A DNA stretch of 15,707 bases from NCBI GenBank assembly GCA_947494405.1, contig CANLWQ010000013.1, positions 1 to 15,707 on the forward strand, read 5' to 3'. The notes beneath the pieces are model-generated. The model worked only from the letters and a program-made list of their open reading frames with translations, had not been told where the DNA came from and made no database searches. Positions within the stretch are counted from its first letter, which is position 1; every line of letters starts with the position of its first letter. Origin of the DNA: Comamonadaceae bacterium (GTDB lineage: Bacteria > Pseudomonadota > Gammaproteobacteria > Burkholderiales > Burkholderiaceae_C). A program made the position numbers and the translations under genes. Below, in pieces: positions 1 to 7,117 of this stretch.

Positions 1-1400
1 CTGTAGCGGCGCGTCAGCACTTGGCGCATGGCGGCGTAATCGTCGCCGCCGGTGATGCCCTCGATGTTGTAGCGGCGGTATTCACTGGCTTGCATTTTGT
101 GGTGGTGAAACACCACGCATGAGGCTTGGGTCGCCTCCCCTGCCGTGTGGGAAATGTCGAAGCACTCAATACGCAAACCATCCAAATCTTCTACCGCCAT
201 ATCCAGAGCATCGACCAAGGCGCGCGTGCGCGACTGCTGCGAGCCCTCTTCGGCCAGCAAGCGTGCCAACTTCAAAGCGGCGTTTTGTTGCGCCATCTCT
301 AGCCACACTTTGCGTTGCTCACGCGGTTGGTGAATGACATGCAACTTCACCCCTGTCTGGGCTGATAAAGCACTGACCAAGGCCTTGTCTACTGCGTGGT
401 TGGTAATGAGTGTGGGGGGCAGTGGCACATCCAAATAATGCTGGCTGAGAAAGGCCTCCAACACCTCAACCGCTTCTGCCCCTTCTGCATGGGTGGGAAA
501 GTAAGGGCTGTCGCCCAAATGGCGACCGCCGCGCACCATGGCCAAGTTGACACACGCTTTACCCGCTTGCACCACCACAGCCAAAATATCCACGTCGCGG
601 TCGTCCACCGTGTCCACCGCTTGCTGATGCAAGACTTTGGACAAAGCACTGATTTGGTTGCGTACCTCGGCGGCTTGCTCAAATTCCAAGCGCTCTGCAT
701 AGGCCAGCATGCGCGTCTCCAGCGACTGCATCACATCGTGGGTATGGCCTTGCAGCAAGTCACACGCACTTTTCACATCGCGTTGGTAATCTTCCAAGCT
801 GACCATGCCCACGCAAGGCGCCGAGCAACGCTTGATCTGGTGCAGCAAACAAGGCCGATGGCGGTTGCGAAACACCGTGTCCTCGCAGGTGCGCAAACGA
901 AAAACTTTTTGAATCAGTTGTATGGCTTCACGAACCGCCCACACACTGGGATAGGGGCCAAAGTATTCATGGTGTTTATCAACCGCACCGCGGTAGTACA
1001 CCACCCTTGGTGCGGCTTTGGGGTGGGGATGACCCATACTGTCAGATGCGCCAGTTTGGGCTCGGGTGATTTTCAAATAGGGATAGCTTTTATCGTCGCG
1101 AAACAAAATGTTGTAGCGCGGCTTAAGGCTTTTGATGAGATTGTTTTCCAGCAGCAAGGCCTCGGCCTCGGAGCGCACCACGGTGGTCTCAAGGCTGGCA
1201 ATTTTGCTCACCATATGGCCAATACGGGTGCCGCCATGGTTTTTTTGGAAGTAGCTGCTGACGCGCTTCTTTAAGTGATTGGCCTTGCCCACATAAAGCA
1301 CTTGGCCATCGGCATCAAAGTACCGGTATACACCGGGCAGAGGCGGCAAGGCGGCAACTTGCGACAGCAGTTGCGGGTCGAAAGAGGCTGACTCACTCAC
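1..1400 (-). CDS. uvrC: Excinuclease ABC subunit C, C-terminus cut by window edge
   Basis: UvrC makes both incisions around a UvrAB-marked lesion in nucleotide excision repair. Visible here are 466 codons. The N-terminal GIY-YIG nuclease is at about residues 20-100 (GVY at 23-25, LYVGK at 35-39, LENNLIK around 84-90). Cysteines 172, 184, 192 and 196 have the spacing of the reported 4Fe-4S cluster ligands of E. coli UvrC (154, 166, 174, 178). A UVR (UvrB-binding) helix pair lies near 222-257. The RNase H-like second nuclease begins before the edge, with its FDIS aspartate at 415 and a GDDYAAM segment near 452-458. The C-terminal helix-hairpin-helix part lies outside the window. The start is a GTG whose first bases form a GTGA overlap with the stop of the hydratase gene, and reading from it gives the expected N-terminus. 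I saw no Shine-Dalgarno of its own, so translation is probably coupled. Family identity is certain; linkage to the operon is inferred. Confidence 0.97.
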   Translation of the reverse strand, partial: MSESASFDPQLLSQVAALPPLPGVYRYFDADGQVLYVGKANHLKKRVSSYFQKNHGGTRIGHMVSKIASLETTVVRSEAEALLLENNLIKSLKPRYNILFRDDKSYPYLKITRAQTGASDSMGHPHPKAAPRVVYYRGAVDKHHEYFGPYPSVWAVREAIQLIQKVFRLRTCEDTVFRNRHRPCLLHQIKRCSAPCVGMVSLEDYQRDVKSACDLLQGHTHDVMQSLETRMLAYAERLEFEQAAEVRNQISALSKVLHQQAVDTVDDRDVDILAVVVQAGKACVNLAMVRGGRHLGDSPYFPTHAEGAEAVEVLEAFLSQHYLDVPLPPTLITNHAVDKALVSALSAQTGVKLHVIHQPREQRKVWLEMAQQNAALKLARLLAEEGSQQSRTRALVDALDMAVEDLDGLRIECFDISHTAGEATQASCVVFHHHKMQASEYRRYNIEGITGGDDYAAMRQVLTRRY

Positions 1401-2188
1401 GGGGCTATAACGACACCAACCTCGCCCAAACCGGGGAACTGTGCCTTCAGTGTTTGACTTTCCTGCACGGGCACAGGAACCACACAAGTGCCCGTGATGA
1501 CCACCTCGCCCGCCTTTAAATGCATGCCGTGGCTGATGAGTTCGTTAGCCAACCAAGTCAGCGCCACCAGCGGGTCCCCCAGCGCATTGGCACCCAGCCC
1601 TTGAGCAACAACTTCACCCTCGCGACTGACTTGCACCACCTGCGCAGCAAGGTCCACATGGCGCCACTCGGTGGCGAGGGCTGCGCCCAGCACCATGTGA
1701 CTGGCGCAGGCAAAGTCGGCAATCAACTGCGCCTCACCAGCGGTGAGAAAGTCTTGGTAACGAGAATTGGGAATTTCAATGGCCAGATGCAAATCGGCCA
1801 CCTGCGCCATGACCTGTTCTACCGTCAGAGCTGTCGAATCGAGGGGCTTCACGTCTGAACCCAAGCGAAAAGCAAATTCGGCTTCGATCACCCGCATGAC
1901 ATTGCCCCGCATGGAAACCGGGGCCCCATCGGGCAAGCACCTTGACGCCAGCAAACGTCCCGCGATTGGACCGCTCACACCGATGTGCTGTTGACCGGCG
2001 GCGCTGGTGGCTGCAATTTTCCAACCTATGGACTTGTCGCCAGTAGCCGCCAACAAGGCCTGCTGAACAGCGTATCCCTCAGCGCGGATTTGAGGGCGCA
2101 CAGCTTCTTCGATAAAGTCCATTTGACGCGGCGTCTGCCAAGCGGAGAAAAGTTGCTGCGCCGCTGCCTGCGCTGAGGCTTTTACCAT
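1397..2188 (-). CDS. 2-keto-4-pentenoate hydratase-like protein (FAH superfamily)
   Basis: A 263-residue protein of the fumarylacetoacetate-hydrolase fold, closest in pattern to MhpD/DmpE/HpaH hydratases, which add water to 2-hydroxy-dienoates in meta-cleavage pathways. Support: SIGWKIAAT near 53-61, the metal-binding IEAEFAF at about 101-107, a third acidic position in [24 protein letters not shown], and the late GEVVITG turn. Length matches the hydratases (about 260). The chosen ATG overlaps the VOC stop by 7 bases (ATGGTAA). A start 27 bases further upstream is possible but would lengthen the overlap. Its stop overlaps the uvrC start. No ring-cleavage dioxygenase is in view, so the true substrate is unknown. 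A related decarboxylase or hydrolase role of the same fold cannot be excluded. Confidence 0.85.
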   Translation of the reverse strand: MVKASAQAAAQQLFSAWQTPRQMDFIEEAVRPQIRAEGYAVQQALLAATGDKSIGWKIAATSAAGQQHIGVSGPIAGRLLASRCLPDGAPVSMRGNVMRVIEAEFAFRLGSDVKPLDSTALTVEQVMAQVADLHLAIEIPNSRYQDFLTAGEAQLIADFACASHMVLGAALATEWRHVDLAAQVVQVSREGEVVAQGLGANALGDPLVALTWLANELISHGMHLKAGEVVITGTCVVPVPVQESQTLKAQFPGLGEVGVVIAP

Positions 2189-2601
2189 TGGCCGGTGTTG
2201 GGCATAGACGCCCAAGGTTCTGCGGGGGGCAAGGCTGCGTGGGCTTGCAACAACTCTACAGAGACGTGGTCGGGGGACCGCACAAACGCCATATAGCCGT
2301 CGCGTGGTGGGCGCAAAATCGTGACGCCATGTTTTTGCAAACGCTCACAACTCGCGTAAATGTTCTCCACCGCATACGCCAAGTGACCGAAATTGCGGCC
2401 ACCTTGCAAAACCTCGGGGTCCCAGTTGTAGGTAAGTTCCACTTGTGCGCTGTGATCGCCAGGGGCAGCCAAAAACACCAAGGTGAAACGACCCGCTGGC
2501 ACATCTTTTTGGCGAATCACATCAAGTCCAAGGGCATCACGGTAAAACTTCAAAGAAGCTTCTAAATCGGTAACACGCACCATGGTGTGCAAATAGCGCA
2601 T
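2182..2601 (-). CDS. Glyoxalase I-like VOC family protein
   Basis: A 139-residue vicinal-oxygen-chelate protein resembling lactoylglutathione lyase (GloA), which isomerises the glutathione-methylglyoxal hemithioacetal to S-lactoylglutathione. The opening MRYLHTMVRVTDLEASLKFY matches the GloA N-terminus closely. The four metal ligands known from E. coli GloA have counterparts here: His5, Glu55 in VELTYNW, His73 in FGHLAYAV and Glu116 in VSVELLQ. The usual late DPDGY is SPDHV, so the glutathione end of the site may differ. The start lies one base after the stop of the upstream gene. An in-frame extension 38 residues upstream exists but would run into that gene and lacks family support. An AGGA sits 9 bases before the chosen ATG. 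Whether it is a real glyoxalase or a VOC enzyme for the operon's own substrate is open. Confidence 0.88.
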   Translation of the reverse strand: MRYLHTMVRVTDLEASLKFYRDALGLDVIRQKDVPAGRFTLVFLAAPGDHSAQVELTYNWDPEVLQGGRNFGHLAYAVENIYASCERLQKHGVTILRPPRDGYMAFVRSPDHVSVELLQAHAALPPAEPWASMPNTGQW

Positions 2602-2602
2602 G

Positions 2603-3055
2603 TCAGGGAATCCTGGTCGACTGCCAAGACACAAATTGCAATCCGTCATTGGTTTTTTGCCAGATGCTGGTGAAGCGCAAAGCAACTTTGAGATCGTTGC
2701 CTTTGAAAAGCACATCGTAATTGCCTATGCCGTTGATGATGGCGATGCAACCAAAGTTACGTACCGTCACATCAGAACGCCGCATGGCTTTGTATTTCAC
2801 TGCCCCCGAGTGCATGGACTCTATGAATGAAGCTTTGCTGTCCAACTCAGCGTTGGAATGAATGTAGACCAATTCAGGAGAAAAAAGCTTGTCCATGGCG
2901 GCAAAGTCATTGCCCAATTGAGCTGCATAACGGGCGTCTTCGGCCTTCAAAGCCTCTTCCCTGCTAACCGGGTTGCAAGCACCGCCTGCGGCATGTGCTG
3001 AGGGCAAAAAAGATAAAGCAAACAGCACCCCTAGGGCACTCAATATCAGTCGCAT
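2603..3055 (-). CDS. Secreted NTF2/SnoaL-like small protein (DUF4440 type)
   Basis: A 150-residue protein with a signal peptide: Met-Arg, a hydrophobic stretch at about 3-18, and an AHA cleavage motif at 20-22, so the mature form is probably periplasmic. The mature part has the look of the NTF2-like cone fold: an early helix with EALKAEDARYAAQLGNDFAAMDKLF, then LVYIHSNAELDSKASFIESM, and late strands ending in SIWQKTNDGLQFVSWQSTRI. Such proteins are ligand-binding or small enzymes with poorly predictable substrates. The start is fixed by a strong Shine-Dalgarno (GAGGAG, 6 bases before ATG); the longer in-frame version would overlap the aminotransferase and hide the signal peptide. It is the only exported member of this otherwise cytoplasmic enzyme operon. 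I cannot assign a function. Confidence 0.82.
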   Translation of the reverse strand: MRLILSALGVLFALSFLPSAHAAGGACNPVSREEALKAEDARYAAQLGNDFAAMDKLFSPELVYIHSNAELDSKASFIESMHSGAVKYKAMRRSDVTVRNFGCIAIINGIGNYDVLFKGNDLKVALRFTSIWQKTNDGLQFVSWQSTRIP

Positions 3056-3077
3056 GGCAGTCTCCTCAGAAAAGTTT

Positions 3078-3091
3078 GTATCAGATGATAC
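3078..3091 (-). promoter_or_regulatory. Short dyad in the aminotransferase-NTF2 gap (possible operator)
   Basis: Arms GTATCA and TGATAC flank a 2-base centre in the only sizeable gap (44 bases) of the left operon, just ahead of the strong ribosome site of the secreted protein gene. The dyad resembles operators bound by dimeric regulators such as GntR-type proteins, but no regulator gene is beside it. It is not followed by a T-run, so it is not an intrinsic terminator. Confidence 0.3.
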
Positions 3092-3099
3092 GCTGGGCT

Positions 3100-4410
3100 T
3101 TACTGGGCAGACAAGGCTTGCCCTATAGATTGCGTAGCCACATCTTCTAACCAAGCCAAGTCCATGTGCTGATGCGCTTCGCAGAAAAACCAAGGCTCAC
3201 GAGAGTCGGGCTCCAACATCACACCGCGCTCTATCAGTTGCCAACAAAACGCTTGGTACAAAGCGCTGTTGGTCTTGCGCCAGTCCCGGTAAGTTTGCGG
3301 CACGCTGGCGGTGAAGTGAATGCCAAGCATAGAAGGCGGCCCCGCAAAAGTGTGCTCTATACCTGCTTGTGTGAACACCCGACCCAACACATCGCGCACC
3401 TGCTCGCCCGCACGGTTCACGGTCTGCAAGGCGTCGGTGTTGGCCAAAATATCCAAGGTGCAGTGTGCAGCGCTCAAACCCACCAAATTGGCGGTATAGG
3501 TGCCGCCATGCACCACTGCGCCAGCGTTGGCACCCACCACATCCATCACATCGGCTCTGCCACCAAAGGCAGCCACCGGGTAACCATTGCCCATGGCCTT
3601 GGCATAGGTCGTTAAATCTGCGTAAATGCCGTAAAGAGATTGAGCGCCTCCAACCGCTACACGAAACCCAGATTTCACTTCATCAATGATCAGCAAAGTG
3701 CCCTGAGCTGTGCACAAGTCGCGCAAGCGTTGTAACCATTCTTGGCTCGCCGCGATGCTGCCCGCGTTGCCAATGATGGGTTCAAGCACCACGCAAGCCA
3801 GTTGGTGGTCTCGGCGCACAAACAAGTCCTCAAGTGCGGCAAAGTCGTTCAAGCCAATGATGTCAACCAAGTCGTGTGCTTGGGCAGGTATGCCTGCCCC
3901 AAAGGGAATGACCTTGGGCGCTAGGCCACTGTGGGCGTCCCAGCTTTCTATATCGGACTTCCACATCAACTCATCGGCCAAGCCATGAAAACCACCTTCC
4001 ACAGTCGCCATGCGCTGCCTGCCAGTGAAGCCGCGAGCGGTACGCACCGCGCCCATGACCGCTTCAGTGCCGGAGTTGGCAAAACGCATCTTGTCTATCT
4101 GCGGGCACATGGCCTTGATTTGCTGAACCACCGTGGTGTCTAGCTCGGTGGCAAAACCCGTTAAGGTGCCACCGCTTTGAATTTGGGCAATCACCGCTCG
4201 GTCAACCCGCTCGTCGCCATAGCCCAAAATCACAGGGCCATAGCCCAAGCGAAAGTCCACATAAGTTTTGCCATCCACATCCACCAGCTCGCAGCCTTTG
4301 GCTCGCTGAATGAACACGGTGCGGTCCGGGCCCCAGTAGCGGTAGTTTTCTGCCACACCTTGGGGCATGTGACGCATAGCTTCGTGCAGCAGTTCAGACT
4401 GTCGACTCAT
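3100..4410 (-). CDS. Class III aminotransferase, glutamate-1-semialdehyde aminomutase-like
   Basis: A 436-residue PLP enzyme of fold type I, class III. The order of motifs is that of the GSA-aminomutase branch: RAKGCELVDVDGKTYVDF (36-53), FANSGTEAVMGAVRTAR (110-126, phosphate binding), IIDEVKSGFR (241-250, with Asp243 facing the pyridine nitrogen), AKAMGNGYP with Schiff-base Lys271, and HGGTYTAN (301-308). The true heme-pathway HemL is normally a separate housekeeping gene. Here the neighbours are a beta-hydroxyacid dehydrogenase, a methyltransferase and a hydratase, so I infer transamination or aminomutation of a small amino acid in a catabolic or specialised pathway. A GGGGAG ribosome site lies 5 bases before the ATG. 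The gene starts 16 bases after the dehydrogenase stop. Substrate unknown. Confidence 0.9.
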   Translation of the reverse strand: MSRQSELLHEAMRHMPQGVAENYRYWGPDRTVFIQRAKGCELVDVDGKTYVDFRLGYGPVILGYGDERVDRAVIAQIQSGGTLTGFATELDTTVVQQIKAMCPQIDKMRFANSGTEAVMGAVRTARGFTGRQRMATVEGGFHGLADELMWKSDIESWDAHSGLAPKVIPFGAGIPAQAHDLVDIIGLNDFAALEDLFVRRDHQLACVVLEPIIGNAGSIAASQEWLQRLRDLCTAQGTLLIIDEVKSGFRVAVGGAQSLYGIYADLTTYAKAMGNGYPVAAFGGRADVMDVVGANAGAVVHGGTYTANLVGLSAAHCTLDILANTDALQTVNRAGEQVRDVLGRVFTQAGIEHTFAGPPSMLGIHFTASVPQTYRDWRKTNSALYQAFCWQLIERGVMLEPDSREPWFFCEAHQHMDLAWLEDVATQSIGQALSAQ

Positions 4411-4426
4411 CTGTTCTCCCCAAAGT

Positions 4427-5347
4427 TCATGGCGTAATCAACTGACCGTGCGGAGGGCGCAGCAGCATGCCCACGCGCTCTTCTAACAGTTTGACCACAT
4501 GCAGCTCTGCTGCATCGTCACCATATCGAGCTCTGGCTTCCTCAAACAAGGCTTGGGCATGCCCGCCCATGGTCAGGGAATAGCCCTGCCCTTGGGCAAT
4601 CTGATTGACCAACCCCAAGTCTTTGCAACACAAAGCCAAAGAGAAACTGGGGTCGTAGTGGCCGGCAAAAATAGAGGGGATGTCGTGGCGCGCCACCCAG
4701 CTGTCACCCGCGCTGGAAGTGATGGCCTCTTGCACCACGTCCAAAGGCACACCCGCCTTGGCACCCAACATAAGCGCTTCGCCTATGGTGGCCGCACCCA
4801 CAAACCACAGCAAATTGGTCAGCAGTTTGACAGTGGCCGCATTGCCCGGCTTGCCGCAATGGAAAATCTTTTCACCAATGACATTGAAGAGGGGCAAATG
4901 TTTTTCATAACAGGCTTTGTCTCCACCCACAAAGATGGACAAACGCCCCAAAGCCGCCATATCCACTGCATTGGTCACCGGTGCTTCCAAAAAATTCACA
5001 CCTCGTGCATGGGCAGTTTGCACCAAGGTCTGCACCAAATCGACGGAGCTGGTGGATGTGTCAATCACCGTGGCACCCGACTTCACCAAAGCCAAAACGC
5101 CCGCTTCTCCCAGCATCACCTGTGTGACTTGGGGCGGCCCAGGCAAAGACGTCATCACCACATCAGCCATGGTTACAGCCTCAGCCAAAGAGTCCACACA
5201 CTTTGCGCCTAAAGCCACCAAGTTGTCGGTTTTGGCTGGCACTGCATCAAACACCGTCAGCGCATAACCAGCTTGAATCAGGTTGGTCGCCATGGGGTTA
5301 CCCATATTGCCCACGCCGATAAAAGCCACTGTAGGTAAGAGGCTCAT
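4427..5347 (-). CDS. 3-hydroxyisobutyrate dehydrogenase-family oxidoreductase
   Basis: A 306-residue beta-hydroxyacid dehydrogenase, the family of MmsB, GarR and tartronate-semialdehyde reductase, which interconvert 3-hydroxyacids and semialdehydes with NAD(P). Visible: the Rossmann loop FIGVGNMGNPMA (9-20); Asp34 at the end of strand 2, which favours NAD over NADP; the middle IDTSTSS; and the catalytic-lysine segment GNAATVKLLTN (169-179) with Lys174. The substrate-binding motif, usually DAPVSGG, reads EAPVTNA (121-127), so the acid it handles may not be 3-hydroxyisobutyrate. The start ATG is part of an ATGA overlap with the methyltransferase stop, which implies translational coupling. A pairing with the downstream aminotransferase through a shared semialdehyde is plausible but inferred. 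Confidence 0.92.
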   Translation of the reverse strand: MSLLPTVAFIGVGNMGNPMATNLIQAGYALTVFDAVPAKTDNLVALGAKCVDSLAEAVTMADVVMTSLPGPPQVTQVMLGEAGVLALVKSGATVIDTSTSSVDLVQTLVQTAHARGVNFLEAPVTNAVDMAALGRLSIFVGGDKACYEKHLPLFNVIGEKIFHCGKPGNAATVKLLTNLLWFVGAATIGEALMLGAKAGVPLDVVQEAITSSAGDSWVARHDIPSIFAGHYDPSFSLALCCKDLGLVNQIAQGQGYSLTMGGHAQALFEEARARYGDDAAELHVVKLLEERVGMLLRPPHGQLITP

Positions 5348-6054
5348 GCTTTTTTAAAGCTTAAAAATTGCGGCTTGTCACCCGAATAAGGCTGGTAGGT
5401 AAAACCAAAGCCTTGCAACATCTCCAAGGCTTCGGCGAAAGCATAAGTGCGGTATTGAATGGTTTGCGCCATCAATATCTTGTCCCCATCCGCCAAATAA
5501 TAGTGCTTGGTGAAACCGTGCTCGGCAGGCTCAATTTTTTGCGAATACATCATGCCATTGGAGATGGGACTGGCGTAATCGTGGTGAGGGCCTTGCACTC
5601 CCAACAGCAATTGCCCGCCGGATTTGATGTGTTTGGCAACGCTCTCTAAACCTTGGCGATTGGGTGGGTCTTGTGCAATGTGGCTGACCAAAAATGGTTC
5701 CTTGTCACCATCAATAACGAAATACCACACACCGCCATAGGAAAAAGCCAAGTCGTACGTATTGGCTAAATTCAACTCAGTGACATTCTGGTGAAGCAAC
5801 TCAACTTGAGGATGGGTCTGCAAGCGTTGTTGGGCGATGCTCAGCATGGCTGGGGTCAAGTCCACGCCAGTGACAGCAACTTGGGGCAGGCGTTTGCTTA
5901 AAGTTTCCAGTATCAAACCAGTGCCGCAGCCAATTTCCAAGACGTTGGTGAAGGGTTGATGTTGAACAAGGTCATCGACAATTTTGTTGTAATCGTAGTA
6001 GCCAGAAGTCATTATTAAGTCGTAATAAGACGACATATTTGTGTAATCACCCAT
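5344..6054 (-). CDS. Class I SAM-dependent methyltransferase
   Basis: A 236-residue Rossmann-fold methyltransferase. Motif I is VLEIGCGTG (38-46), the ribose-binding acidic residue is Asp65 in GVDLTPAML, and a later AFSYGGVWYF corresponds to the motif IV region. The N-terminal SSYYDLIMTSGYYDY is typical of small-molecule methyltransferases of the SAM type 11/25 group, where the segment caps the acceptor site. AGGG lies 6 bases before the ATG, which supports this start over the Met six codons later. It is the first gene of the left operon and overlaps the dehydrogenase by four bases. The acceptor cannot be read from sequence. By position it would act on a metabolite of the same pathway. Confidence 0.88.
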   Translation of the reverse strand: MGDYTNMSSYYDLIMTSGYYDYNKIVDDLVQHQPFTNVLEIGCGTGLILETLSKRLPQVAVTGVDLTPAMLSIAQQRLQTHPQVELLHQNVTELNLANTYDLAFSYGGVWYFVIDGDKEPFLVSHIAQDPPNRQGLESVAKHIKSGGQLLLGVQGPHHDYASPISNGMMYSQKIEPAEHGFTKHYYLADGDKILMAQTIQYRTYAFAEALEMLQGFGFTYQPYSGDKPQFLSFKKA

Positions 6055-6105
6055 TGTGTTCCCTGGTAAACAGCTGACCTAGAGCGGGAGCTAAGGCTTA
6101 AAGCA

Positions 6106-6128
6106 TTGCCCCCAAATTTTTGGGGCAA
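6106..6128. repeat. Inverted repeat in the divergent methyltransferase/HIT spacer
   Basis: The core CCCCAAA-TT-TTTGGGG is a perfect 7-base dyad, extended outward by GCAA-type pairing with one unpaired C. It sits midway in the 140-base spacer between divergently transcribed genes. It could be a shared operator or a structural hairpin. It is not at the end of any gene, so terminator use is unlikely. Confidence 0.45.
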
Positions 6129-6182
6129 GCATATCAGTACCAGAAACATGGCCTGTCCTGTCTTGTCTCTCAAGTTAAGCGA

Positions 6183-6188
6183 GATAAT
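6183..6188 (+). promoter_or_regulatory. Candidate -10 element for the HIT gene
   Basis: GATAAT differs from TATAAT at one position. Its 3' end is 6 bases before the ATG, so transcription would begin at or next to the start codon. No convincing -35 at 16-18 bases was found; a TTGTCT lies 14 bases away. No Shine-Dalgarno precedes the ATG, which fits a leaderless transcript. This is tentative. Confidence 0.3.
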
Positions 6189-6194
6189 GCGCGC

Positions 6195-6620
6195 ATGGAT
6201 AAAAAGCCTATTTGCACCTACTGCACTTTGACTGAGTCGCGCATCATTGATCAAAGCCCTTTGACTTTGGTCATTCGAGATGTGTTTCCAGTTTCACCCG
6301 GACACACCCTCATCATTCCGCGCCGTCATGTGGAGTCTTATTTCGACTTGACCGACCAAGAGCGCGAAGACATGACTTTCATGATGACACGCGCCAAAGA
6401 TTCACTGAAAAAAGAACTCAGCCCCCAGGCCTTCAATATTGGTATCAACGAAGGTTTTGCTGCGGGCCAAACCGTGGCGCACATCAATATGCATTTGATA
6501 CCTCGCTTCAAAGGCGATGTGTCTGAGCCGCGCGGCGGGATTCGCTGGCTTTTCCCAGACAAAGCCATTTTTTGGGACAAGAAATCAGCCCCTGTCACCA
6601 CGACCACTGAAAAATCATGA
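6195..6620 (+). CDS. HIT family protein with Asn in place of the catalytic His
   Basis: A 141-residue histidine-triad protein of the bacterial Ap4A-hydrolase-like group. It shows Cys7-x2-Cys10 (a likely zinc pair), VSPGHTLIIPRRH (33-45), and the C-terminal GQTVAHINMHLIPRFKGD followed by EPRGGIRW. Family members hydrolyse nucleotide phosphoesters or phosphoramidates through a covalent histidine intermediate. The triad reads His96-x-Asn98-x-His100; by alignment with Fhit and HINT1 the middle residue is the nucleophile, so ordinary hydrolase chemistry looks lost or changed. A start further upstream would be non-ATG and adds residues unlike the family, so I chose this ATG. Its stop overlaps the next start as ATGA. 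The protein may bind nucleotides without cleaving them. Confidence 0.9.
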   Translation: MDKKPICTYCTLTESRIIDQSPLTLVIRDVFPVSPGHTLIIPRRHVESYFDLTDQEREDMTFMMTRAKDSLKKELSPQAFNIGINEGFAAGQTVAHINMHLIPRFKGDVSEPRGGIRWLFPDKAIFWDKKSAPVTTTTEKS

Positions 6621-7108
6621 ATTTCCCCGGCTTCTTGAAGCGCCTGGTTCTTTTGATCACACTTTTATCGGTGGGCAATGCTTTACATGCCGCAGAAACC
6701 GACAACACCGAGCGTATTTACCAAGCCACCTTTGGCGTTATCGCGGCATTCGGTTTTAAAAAACAAATTGATGCTGACCCGATTTGCAGGGGAAAAGCCT
6801 ATCCGGATTTTGACTTGAACCAATTTTTGGATGCCATCCCCAAAGATTTCATTTCTCGCCCCGGTCAACGCGAAAGCATTGTCAAACAGTTCCAAGGCCA
6901 TTTGGAAAATCTAGACACTTTGCAACTTCCTACGGGGCAAACCATACCCGTGGCCTACCAACAATTGAAAAAAGGCACAGCTTTGCTTTTACGCAAAGAA
7001 ACTGAAAGCAGCGATGTCGCTGATTTGTGTCAAAAGATGTACAGCAATTCAGACAGCATTTTCAAAACCCAAATCGACAGCATCAAATCTTTGGCTGTGA
7101 AAAAATAA
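6617..7108 (+). CDS. Secreted protein of unknown function
   Basis: A 163-residue protein whose N-terminus is a clear signal peptide: Lys8-Arg9, a hydrophobic run at about 10-22, and an LHA-Ala cleavage motif near 23-26. The mature part, about 138 residues, is mostly predicted helix and ends in SIKSLAVKK. Two cysteines (in DPICRG and DLCQK) could form a disulfide in the periplasm. I recognise no domain. The start overlaps the HIT stop by four bases, and the lipoprotein gene follows after 9 bases, so the three are probably one transcript. The composition fits the neighbours and shows no sign of recent transfer. Confidence 0.8.
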   Translation: MNFPGFLKRLVLLITLLSVGNALHAAETDNTERIYQATFGVIAAFGFKKQIDADPICRGKAYPDFDLNQFLDAIPKDFISRPGQRESIVKQFQGHLENLDTLQLPTGQTIPVAYQQLKKGTALLLRKETESSDVADLCQKMYSNSDSIFKTQIDSIKSLAVKK

Positions 7109-7117
7109 GGCTCATGT

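Noticed and set aside
396..1274. Open frame of 292 codons on the plus strand
   Set aside because: It lies wholly antisense to uvrC, whose domain motifs are clear on the minus strand. Its translation is rich in His, Gln and Arg with no recognisable domain.
2602..2715. N-terminal extension of the VOC protein by 38 residues
   Set aside because: It would overlap the secreted protein gene. The GloA-like N-terminus with the His5 metal ligand starts exactly at the inner ATG.
3056..3193. N-terminal extension of the NTF2-like protein by 46 residues
   Set aside because: It would overlap the aminotransferase gene and bury a clear signal peptide. The inner ATG has the best ribosome site of the operon.
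3100..4410. Calling the aminotransferase hemL
   Set aside because: The fold branch matches, but the setting in an enzyme operon without tetrapyrrole genes makes a heme role unsupported from this window.
4499..5212. Open frame of 237 codons on the plus strand
   Set aside because: Antisense to the well-supported dehydrogenase gene. The translation shows low-complexity His/Gln/Arg content and no family motif.
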